Source: CAYTEO01 sp964436825
Lineage (GTDB): Bacteria > Krumholzibacteriota > Krumholzibacteriia > LZORAL124-64-63
Reading direction: 5' to 3'
Assembly (NCBI GenBank): GCA_964436825.1
Contig: CAYTEO010000032.1
Span: 1-30,290 of the forward strand
DNA length: 30,290 bases
Shown here: piece by piece, positions 25,210 to 30,290 of the stretch
Layout of the letters: each line of letters begins with the position of its first letter
How positions within the stretch are numbered: the stretch's first letter is position 1
Program-made: the position numbers and the translations under genes
The notes under the pieces: generated by a model
What the model was told of the DNA's origin: nothing
Database searches by the model: none
Seen by the model: the letters and a program-made list of their open reading frames with translations, nothing else

Positions 25210-26415
25210 ATGAACGTCAAGGGTCTGTCGCAGCTCCAGCCCCGGGACCAGACGGTCCTGATGCGCGTCGACTTCAACGTGCCCCTGTCCGCAGACGGTA
25301 CCATCACCGACGACACCCGGATCCGGGCGGCGCTCCCCTCCATCGAGACCATCCTGCAGGGAGGCGGTGCCCTGGTCCTGGTCAGCCATCTGGGCCGACC
25401 CAAGGGAAAGGTCGTCCCGGAGCTGAGCCTCCGACCGGTCGCCGATCGCCTGGCCGAACTCGTCGACGCGCCGGTGCGCTTCGCCGACGACTTGGTGGGC
25501 GAGTCGGCACGGGACCTGCGCTCGAAGCTGCAGCCGGGGGAGATCCTGCTGCTGGAGAACGTCCGCTTCGAGCCGGGGGAGACCAAGAACGATCCCGACC
25601 TGGCCGCGGCCCTGGCGTCGCTGGGGACCTGCTACGTCAACGACGCCTTCGGGACCGCCCACCGCGCCCACGCCTCGACCGTCGGCGCCGCCCGCCACTT
25701 CGCGCGGCGCTATGCCGGCCTGCTGATGGAGAAGGAGCTGCGCAACCTGGGGCGCCTGCTGGAGAACCCGCCGCGTCCCTTCGTGGCCATCCTCGGCGGG
25801 GCCAAGATCAAGGGCAAGGTGGAGGTCATCGAGAACCTCCTCGACCTGGTCGACACCCTGCTCGTCGGCGGCGGGATGATCTTCACCTTCTTCCGGGTCC
25901 ACGGCCTCGAGGTGGGGGACAGCCTGGTCGACGAGGAGAGCCTGCCGGTGGCCGAGGCGATCCTGAAGAAGGCGGAGCACAGCCGGGCCCGGCTGCTCCT
26001 GCCCGAGGACTGCGTCATCGCCGACGCCTTCAGCAACGACGCCGACCGGCGCGAGGTCCTGGTGACCGACATCCCGCCCGGCTGGCAGGGGCTGGACATC
26101 GGGAGCAAGACCGTCGCCCGTTTCAGCGATGTCGTCGCCGGCGCGGGGAGCGTCTTCTGGAACGGTCCCCTGGGCGTGTTCGAGCTGTCGGCCTTCGCCG
26201 CCGGCACCCGCGCCGTCGGTGAGGCCGTCGCCGCCGCCACCCGGCGCGGCGCCCATACCGTCGTCGGCGGGGGGGACTCGGTGGCCGCCGTCAACCAGCT
26301 CGGCCTGGCCGGGGACATCACCCACATCTCCACCGGGGGCGGTGCCTCGCTGGAGTTCATGTCGGGCCGGGACCTGCCTGGCGTGGTCGCCCTCGCGGAC
26401 GACGGCGGAAGTTGA
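25210..26415 (+). CDS. pgk: Phosphoglycerate kinase
   Basis: The ATG at 25210 has a perfect AGGAGG at 25196-25201. The 401-residue product has normal bacterial length. Motifs: RVDFNVPL (19-26), SHLGRPKG (59-66), LLLENVRFEPGE (113-124), NDAFGTAHRAHAS (144-156), GGAKIKGKVEVI (196-207) with the substrate Lys, FWNGPLGVFE (316-325), and the nucleotide-binding GGGDSVAAV (353-361) followed by ISTGGGASLEF (373-383). It catalyses ATP formation from 1,3-bisphosphoglycerate in glycolysis, or the reverse in gluconeogenesis. No gapA or tpiA is next to it; instead secG and a tRNA follow, each from the downstream promoter at 26412. Confidence 0.97.
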   Translation: MNVKGLSQLQPRDQTVLMRVDFNVPLSADGTITDDTRIRAALPSIETILQGGGALVLVSHLGRPKGKVVPELSLRPVADRLAELVDAPVRFADDLVGESARDLRSKLQPGEILLLENVRFEPGETKNDPDLAAALASLGTCYVNDAFGTAHRAHASTVGAARHFARRYAGLLMEKELRNLGRLLENPPRPFVAILGGAKIKGKVEVIENLLDLVDTLLVGGGMIFTFFRVHGLEVGDSLVDEESLPVAEAILKKAEHSRARLLLPEDCVIADAFSNDADRREVLVTDIPPGWQGLDIGSKTVARFSDVVAGAGSVFWNGPLGVFELSAFAAGTRAVGEAVAAATRRGAHTVVGGGDSVAAVNQLGLAGDITHISTGGGASLEFMSGRDLPGVVALADDGGS

Positions 26416-26440
26416 CAACGCCGGGCCGTCGTGTTAGTTT
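26412..26440 (+). promoter_or_regulatory. Predicted promoter of secG and tRNA-Leu, overlapping the pgk stop
   Basis: Consensus TTGACA at 26412-26417 and TAGTTT at 26435-26440 are 17 bases apart. The pgk TGA (26413-26415) lies inside the -35 box, the same arrangement as at comF/pgk. The leader to secG is about 60 bases. Confidence 0.6.
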
Positions 26441-26506
26441 CCACGACGGCCGCCGGGGAACCGGTGGCATTTCCATTGTGAACATCCAGCCTGGGAGACG
26501 GGGGCG

Positions 26507-26917
26507 ATGTACATCATCCTGACCGTACTGCACGTCATCATCAGCATCCTGCTGATCATCACGGTGCTGATGCAATCCAGCAAGGGCGACGGCCTCTCCG
26601 GCGCCTTCGGCGGCGGGGGCGGCCTGCCCCAGCAGATGCTCGGCAGCCGCGGCATGACGACGGCCCTGCACAAGGCGACCATCTACCTGGCGACCGGCTT
26701 CTTCCTGACGTCGGCCCTGCTGTTCATCGTCGGCGGCCGCCGCGGCACGGTCACGGTCAAGGACGTCGTCTCGCAGGCCCGCCAGTCCGGCGAGCTGCCC
26801 GCTCCCGTCGAGGCGCCGCTGACGCCCATCGGCGGACAGCAGGCCGGGAGCACCGCGGGGGGCGCCGGTGGTCCGGGACAGGAGACGTCGCAGCAGCAGG
26901 ACGGCGGCCAGCAGTGA
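26507..26917 (+). CDS. secG: Protein translocase subunit SecG
   Basis: The ATG at 26507 follows a GGGAGACGGGGG purine stretch. The 136-residue product has the two-membrane-helix SecG layout: TM1 at 2-22 (ILTVLHVIISILLIITVLMQ), the conserved loop QSSKGDGLSGAFGGGGG (22-38), and TM2 at about 61-78 (LATGFFLTSALLFIVGG). A Gln/Gly/Ala/Pro-rich tail of about 55 residues follows, longer than in E. coli SecG (110 residues) and probably disordered. SecG assists SecYE/SecA in protein export. The stop is only 5 bases before a tRNA-Leu gene, so both are almost certainly on one transcript. Confidence 0.93.
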   Translation: MYIILTVLHVIISILLIITVLMQSSKGDGLSGAFGGGGGLPQQMLGSRGMTTALHKATIYLATGFFLTSALLFIVGGRRGTVTVKDVVSQARQSGELPAPVEAPLTPIGGQQAGSTAGGAGGPGQETSQQQDGGQQ

Positions 26918-26922
26918 TTCGT

Positions 26923-27008
26923 GCTCGGGTGGTGGAATTGGTAGACACGCTATCTTGAGGGGGTAGTGGCCACAAGCCGTGCGGGTTCAAATCCCGCCCC
27001 GAGCACCA
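26923..27008 (+). tRNA. tRNA-Leu, anticodon GAG, CCA encoded
   Basis: The 86-base class II tRNA folds by hand. The acceptor is GCTCGGG (26923-26929) with CCCGAGC (26998-27004), then A and the encoded CCA. The D arm is GTG...CAC. The anticodon stem CTATC/GGTAG holds loop TTGAGGG, with anticodon GAG at 26957-26959 (reads CUC and CUU). A long variable arm runs GGC-CACAA-GCC, and the T arm is GCGGG-TTCAAAT-CCCGC. All stems pair apart from one G-U. It closely resembles E. coli leuU, which also follows secG. Confidence 0.97.
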
Positions 27009-27015
27009 TGGACGA

Positions 27016-27048
27016 GAGGAGGATCATCTGATGATCCTCCTCTTTTTT
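27016..27048 (+). terminator. Strong intrinsic terminator after tRNA-Leu
   Basis: A perfect 12-bp stem GAGGAGGATCAT (27016-27027) with ATGATCCTCCTC (27031-27042) and a 3-base loop is followed by TTTTTT (27043-27048). It begins 7 bases after the tRNA CCA and ends the secG-tRNA unit. Confidence 0.95.
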
Positions 27049-27050
27049 GT

Positions 27051-27080
27051 TTGACACATTTTTCCGGACACGAGGATAAT
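27051..27080 (+). promoter_or_regulatory. Strong predicted promoter of the histone H1-like gene
   Basis: TTGACA at 27051-27056 and GATAAT at 27075-27080 are 18 bases apart, directly after the T run of the previous terminator. Best -10 match in the window. The leader of about 185 bases to the ATG at 27273 is GC-rich and contains an imperfect stem: CTCGACTGGT (27083-27092) against ACCAGCCGAG (27113-27122), 9 of 10 paired. Confidence 0.75.
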
Positions 27081-27272
27081 GCCTCGACTGGTTCGTGAGC
27101 CCGTGACGCGAGACCAGCCGAGGGCCGCCCGGCACCGCGACTCGCAGACGCGGGACCGGCGAGGGACCGACGGCGAATGTCACGGAAACGGAAGGAGCCA
27201 GTGACAGACAATTCGCCGGCCGTTCGTGGGTGCGCCAGACGGCCACGGAAGGGAAGTCAGCAAGAGAGGTCC

Positions 27273-27562
27273 ATGATGGAGGAGAGTCTGAAGCTGGCAG
27301 CGACGACGGGCAAGAAGACCGCGCGCAAGGCGACGAAGAAGAAGGTGGCCAAGAAGACCACCAAGAAGAAGGTCGCCAAGAAGGCCACGAAGAAGGTCGC
27401 CAAGAAGNNNNNNNNNNNNNNNNNNNNNNNNNNNNNNNNNNNNNNNNNNNNNNNNNNNNNNNNNNNNNNNNNNNNNNNNNNNNNNNNNNNNNNNNNNNNN
27501 NNNNNNNCGCCAAGAAGACGACGAAGAAGAAGGCGACCAAGAAGACCGCGAAGAAGAAGTAG
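27273..27562 (+). CDS. Lysine/alanine-rich histone H1-like protein, interrupted by assembly gap
   Basis: The ATG pair at 27273/27276 is preceded by GAGAGG (27264-27269). An in-frame ATG at 27177 would add 32 residues, also basic (RKRK, RRPRK), and cannot be excluded. After MMEESLKLAATTG the sequence becomes repeats of ATKKKVAKK and TTKKKVAKK units, breaks into 100 N at 27408-27507, and resumes as AKKTTKKKATKKTAKKK before TAG at 27560-27562. The frame after the gap differs from that before it, which is meaningless because the gap length is a placeholder. The composition (Lys, Ala, Thr, Val) matches the C-terminal tail of eukaryotic H1 and bacterial Hc1/AlgP-like DNA-binding proteins. It is likely to bind and compact DNA or RNA without sequence specificity (inference). 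True length is unknown. The strong promoter suggests high expression. Confidence 0.7.
27408..27507. other. Assembly gap of 100 N
   Basis: Exactly 100 undetermined bases inside the Lys-rich repeat. A round number like this is the usual placeholder for a scaffold join of unknown length; the repetitive AAGAAG-rich DNA on both sides explains why assembly broke here. Confidence 0.97.
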
Positions 27563-27585
27563 GCGCGACCGCGTCACCGGAGAGA

Positions 27586-27619
27586 AGGACCGCCGCCGCC
27601 GGGAGACGGCGGCGGTCCT
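27586..27619. terminator. Hairpin between convergent H1-like and barrel genes
   Basis: A perfect 13-bp stem AGGACCGCCGCCG (27586-27598) with its complement (27607-27619) and an 8-base loop lies 23 bases after the H1-like stop and 35 bases past the minus-strand stop. No T tract on either side; possibly a bidirectional terminator. Confidence 0.6.
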
Positions 27620-27654
27620 CTACGTGATCGGGTCGGACGGCAGCGGCGCCGGGA

Positions 27655-28464
27655 TCAGCGGAACGGCTTGACGTCGAAAACCTTCGTCAGGCCGATCGTC
27701 GCGGTCATCATCGTGACCTGCTGGCTGTAGTTCACTTCCTCGGTCTCGAAGGGATAGGTGGCCGCCGACAGGCGCGCGTCCAGCTGGAGCCCCCTGCCCA
27801 GCGGACGCAGCAGACCGCCGTAGAGGTTGAAGTAGAGGCCGGTCTTGTCCTCCAGGGCCGTGAAGCTGTTGATGACCCCACCGATGCCGAACCCGAAGTA
27901 GGGTGTCAGTCCGAGGAAGGCGAGCTGGCGGGTGTCGTAGGTGAGGTCCATGCCGGCCATGTAGGACTTGAAGCCCGTGTCGACCCAGCCCTCCTCCTCG
28001 GTCCCGTAAACCCGCTCGCCGGTGGGCTCCCCGTCCTCGATCCGTTCCAGCGAGAGGATGGCGTCACCCCGGGAGACGGCGAACCTCAGGTCGATGTGGA
28101 ACTCGTCGGAGAGGTAGAACCCCACATCGCCGTAGAAGGTGCTGCCCGCGTCGATCTCCTTGCGGGGGGCGGACAGGCCGTTGGGGTTGTCGTGGGTGCC
28201 TGTCCCCATGGGGAGGATGGTGCCGTTGAACAGGGTGATGTCGAAGGTGTGGTCCGCGACCTGGGCACGTTCGCTCATCGGCGGCAGCTCGTAGTAGGTG
28301 TCGCCGGAGTAGTACCCGCCACCGAAGGAGAGGGAGATCTTCTTGATGCTCGAGGTATACTGCGGCTCCTGTTGCTCCTGGTCCCCGGTCGTCTGGGCGG
28401 TGACGCAGGCGGCGACGAGCAGGGCCGCCATGCCGAACAGGACGCTGAATCGGATCCGTGTCAT
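27655..28464 (-). CDS. Small outer-membrane beta-barrel protein, unrecognised family
   Basis: I take the ATG at 28464, which has GAGG 8 bases upstream and is followed directly by a signal peptide (MTRIRFSVLFGMAALLVAAC); the frame is open to 28563 without a better site. The product has 269 residues. VAAC could be a lipobox, giving a lipoprotein, or cleavage may fall at VTA/QTT. The mature part reads as an eight-or-more-stranded barrel: KKISLSFGGGYYSGDTYYEL, STFYGDVGFYLSDEFHIDLRFA, LTPYFGFGIGGVINSF, GLYFNLYGGLLRPLG and LQLDARLSAAT, with large acidic loops. This is the pattern of outer-membrane porin-like or OmpA-barrel proteins. The C-terminus is KVFDVKPFR, not a clean terminal aromatic. Monocistronic, with its own promoter. 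Substrate unknown. Confidence 0.68.
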   Translation of the reverse strand: MTRIRFSVLFGMAALLVAACVTAQTTGDQEQQEPQYTSSIKKISLSFGGGYYSGDTYYELPPMSERAQVADHTFDITLFNGTILPMGTGTHDNPNGLSAPRKEIDAGSTFYGDVGFYLSDEFHIDLRFAVSRGDAILSLERIEDGEPTGERVYGTEEEGWVDTGFKSYMAGMDLTYDTRQLAFLGLTPYFGFGIGGVINSFTALEDKTGLYFNLYGGLLRPLGRGLQLDARLSAATYPFETEEVNYSQQVTMMTATIGLTKVFDVKPFR

Positions 28465-28552
28465 GCGAGAACCTCGTGTTGGGACGGGTCGATCGCCATC
28501 GCTTGCCTGTGGACCGGGTGGGGCTGCGACATGGTGCCGCTCGGTCGCACCA

Positions 28553-28580
28553 CGGTAATGCACCCCCGGCGGGCGGGCAA
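28553..28580 (-). promoter_or_regulatory. Possible promoter of the minus-strand barrel gene
   Basis: On the minus strand TTGCCC (28580-28575) and TTACCG (28558-28553) are 16 bases apart, leaving a leader of about 80 bases. A moderate match only. It lies in the 310-base gap between the divergent barrel and EF-G-like genes, which otherwise holds the EF-G-like promoter and leader hairpin. Confidence 0.35.
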
Positions 28581-28649
28581 GCCCTTTGTCCGCCGCGGCG
28601 GTGCTCCTGAAAGATAGGGGATCACCGGCGGCGGGACAAGGGACCCTCG

Positions 28650-28678
28650 TTGACAGGACCTGCCGCGGCTTATATCAT
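28650..28678 (+). promoter_or_regulatory. Predicted promoter of the EF-G-like gene
   Basis: Consensus TTGACA at 28650-28655 and TATCAT at 28673-28678 (within TATATCAT) are 17 bases apart. The transcript would start near 28685, leaving a leader of about 90 bases. Confidence 0.72.
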
Positions 28679-28693
28679 TGCTCCTCGGTCTCC

Positions 28694-28725
28694 GAGAGGC
28701 CGGTCACGCTGAGAACCGGCCTCTC
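28694..28725 (+). other. Perfect hairpin near the 5' end of the EF-G-like mRNA leader
   Basis: An 11-bp stem GAGAGGCCGGT (28694-28704) with ACCGGCCTCTC (28715-28725) and a 10-base loop begins about 9 bases after the predicted transcription start and about 50 bases before the start codon. No T run follows, so a stabilising or regulatory leader hairpin is likelier than a terminator. Confidence 0.55.
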
Positions 28726-28774
28726 CGGCTCCCTGATCCCCGGTGCCACCCCTTGTCAGACGGGAGGACGTAAC

Positions 28775-30290
28775 TTGGCAATCTATCCCCTGGACAAGAT
28801 CCGCAACGTTGCCCTGATCGCGCCCCACGGCGTGGGCAAGACGAGCCTGGCCGACGCCATGCTCCACGTTTCCGGCAAGGTGGGCCGCCGGGGCAGCGTC
28901 GACGACGGCTCCTCGGTCTTCGACTACCTGGACGACGAGCTGGACAAGAAGCAGACGATGTCGGCCAGCCTGGCCTGGACCGAGGTGGACGGCACCAAGA
29001 TCAACATCATCGACACGCCGGGGGTCCACGACTTCCGCTGCGACATGTACGCCAGCCTCGAGGTCGTCGACGGCGTCCTGTTCCTGGTCAAGGCGGACGG
29101 GGGACTGGAGGTCTCCAGCGACGCCCTCTGGCGCACCATCCGCGAGCGGGAGCTGCCCACGCTGGTGGTCCTGTCCCGCATGGACAAGGAGCACGCCGCC
29201 TTCGATGAGGCGCTCTCCGGGCTGCAGTCCCGTCTCAAGGGGACGGTCGTGCCGGCCCAGCTCCCCATCGGCGGCGGCGACTCCTTCACCGGCGTCGTCG
29301 ACCTGATCACCGGCCAGGCCTGGTCCCTCGCCGACGGCAAGCGCCAGCAGATGGACGTGCCGGCCGACATGGCGGACCAGGTGGCCGCGGCCCGCGAGGA
29401 GCTGATGAACGCCGCCGCGGAGACCGACGACGAGCTGGTCGAGAAGTTCCTGGAGGTGGGTAGCCTCACCGAGCAGGAGATCGCCCAGGGACTGGCCGCC
29501 GGTGTCGCCGCCGGCAGCGTCTTCCCCGTCTTCCTCACCGCCGCCTGGAGCGAGGTCGGTGTCGCCACGCTGCTGGAGGCGATCGTCAAGCTGCTGCCCT
29601 CGCCCGCCTACCGCGGCGAGCTGCGCGGCCACAAGCCCGACGATCCCGAGACCGAGGTCGCCGTCCCCATCCAGGCCGACGGCCCGACCGTGGCCTACGC
29701 CTTCAAGTACCAGCGCGAGACCCAGGGCGGCGACCAGACCTGGCTGAAGGTCTGGACCGGCGGCCTGAAGTCCGGCGACAACCTGGTGACCGCCGCCGGC
29801 GGCAGCGAGCGGATCGGCCAGCTCAACCTGGCGGTGGGCCGCGCGCGGGAGAAGGTCGACGCCGTGGGCGCCGGCGACATCGTCCTGGTCGCCAAGATGA
29901 AGAGCAGCCCCACCGGCACGACCCTGTTCACGCCGGGCAGCGACATCGCCCTGCCCCAGGTCCGCTTCCCCGCGCCCACCAGCGCCGAGGCCATCTTCCC
30001 CGCCAACGCCGGGGACGAGGACAAGATGGGGGTCAGCCTCAACAAGATCCGCGAGGAGGACCCGTCGTTCGAGGTGCGCCACGAGCCGGAGCTGAGCCAG
30101 ACGCTGCTGATCGGCCAGGGCGAGATGCACATCGCCTCGATCATCGAGCGGCTGAAGCGACTCTACAACGTCGAGGTGGAGCGCAAGCGTCCCCGGGTCG
30201 CCTTCAAGGAGACGATCAAGGGCACGGCCGAGGTCCAGGGCCGCTACAAGAAGCAGACCGGCGGCCGCGGCCAGTTCGGCGACGTCTGGC
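28775..30290 (+). CDS. EF-G-like translational GTPase (EF-G2/FusA2 type), 3' truncated by window
   Basis: Translation starts at TTG 28775 with GGGAGG at 28762-28767; the frame stays open to the window end (505 codons seen of an expected ~690). G1 is APHGVGKTS (16-24), G3 DTPG (80-83) in INIIDTPGVHDF, and G4 is SRMD (134-137) instead of NKxD. Domain II and the domain III start LLIGQGEMHIASIIERLK follow, then domain IV QGRYKKQTGGRGQFGDVW. The start (IRNVALIAPHGVGKTSLADA, GRRGSVDDGSSVFDY) and the SRMD form match the EF-G-like paralogue group seen as EF-G-2 in Thermus and FusA2 in mycobacteria rather than canonical EF-G. Such paralogues bind GTP and ribosomes, but their task in the cell is not settled. 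It has its own promoter and a structured leader. Confidence 0.85.
   Translation, partial: MAIYPLDKIRNVALIAPHGVGKTSLADAMLHVSGKVGRRGSVDDGSSVFDYLDDELDKKQTMSASLAWTEVDGTKINIIDTPGVHDFRCDMYASLEVVDGVLFLVKADGGLEVSSDALWRTIRERELPTLVVLSRMDKEHAAFDEALSGLQSRLKGTVVPAQLPIGGGDSFTGVVDLITGQAWSLADGKRQQMDVPADMADQVAAAREELMNAAAETDDELVEKFLEVGSLTEQEIAQGLAAGVAAGSVFPVFLTAAWSEVGVATLLEAIVKLLPSPAYRGELRGHKPDDPETEVAVPIQADGPTVAYAFKYQRETQGGDQTWLKVWTGGLKSGDNLVTAAGGSERIGQLNLAVGRAREKVDAVGAGDIVLVAKMKSSPTGTTLFTPGSDIALPQVRFPAPTSAEAIFPANAGDEDKMGVSLNKIREEDPSFEVRHEPELSQTLLIGQGEMHIASIIERLKRLYNVEVERKRPRVAFKETIKGTAEVQGRYKKQTGGRGQFGDVW

Noticed and set aside
27273..27562. Apparent frameshift in the H1-like gene
   Set aside because: The change of frame occurs across 100 placeholder N of unknown true length, so it is not evidence for a pseudogene.
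27230..27562. Alternative Glu/Gly-rich reading of the same repeat region
   Set aside because: Continuity with the correct post-gap frame is only an effect of the 100-N length; before the gap it reads EDHQEEGRQEG-like shadow sequence of the Lys-rich frame.
1..30290. CRISPR arrays, insertion sequences, prophage, toxin-antitoxin or restriction genes
   Set aside because: Looked for direct repeats with spacers, transposase motifs and small paired genes; none seen. The only tandem repeat is the Lys-rich coding repeat near 27320-27560.

Overview
The window is GC-rich chromosomal DNA of a Gram-negative (diderm) bacterium. TonB machinery, a PorV-type barrel, GWxTD-domain proteins and a surface protein with a type IX-like C-terminal domain point to an uncultured lineage of the FCB superphylum (for example Krumholzibacteriota or Eiseniibacteriota-like). 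That placement is inference from gene content; there is no rRNA here. A run of exactly 100 N at 27408-27507 marks a scaffold gap, consistent with a draft or metagenome assembly.

Layout. (1) 2-6074: 3' part of a TonB-dependent receptor, a large secreted protein with Ca-binding-like repeats and a FlgD/type IX-like C-terminal domain, and a PorV/PorQ-family barrel, closed by a hairpin terminator. (2) 6223-10463: a GWxTD-domain periplasmic protein, then an exbB-exbD-exbD-tonB operon that would energise outer-membrane receptors, with a strong terminator. (3) 10616-15086: four overlapping genes, namely a TolC-like outer-membrane factor, a lone LolD/MacB-type ABC ATPase, a second GWxTD protein and an outer-membrane barrel. 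No permease or membrane-fusion gene accompanies them. (4) 15168-16442, minus strand: an aspartate kinase with a degenerate regulatory half, divergent from radC. (5) 16595-25144: radC, then the cell-elongation cluster mreB-mreC-mreD-mrdA-rodA, followed without gaps by lgt, aroE and comF. (6) 25210-27008: pgk, secG and tRNA-Leu(GAG), each protein gene with a promoter whose -35 box contains the stop codon of the gene before it. (7) 27273-27562: a lysine/alanine-rich histone H1-like protein interrupted by the gap. (8) 27655-28464, minus strand: a small outer-membrane barrel protein. (9) 28775 to the end: an EF-G-like (EF-G2/FusA2 type) translational GTPase, cut by the window edge.

Most of the window concerns the cell envelope: energised import, export and surface proteins on the left, wall elongation and lipoprotein maturation in the middle. 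Recognisable sigma70-type promoters (TTGaca/TTGccN - 16 to 18 nt - TAyCaT-like) precede most transcription units. I saw no mobile elements, CRISPR arrays, phage genes or rRNA. The least explained part is the coupled tolC/ATPase/GWxTD/barrel operon together with the second GWxTD gene.
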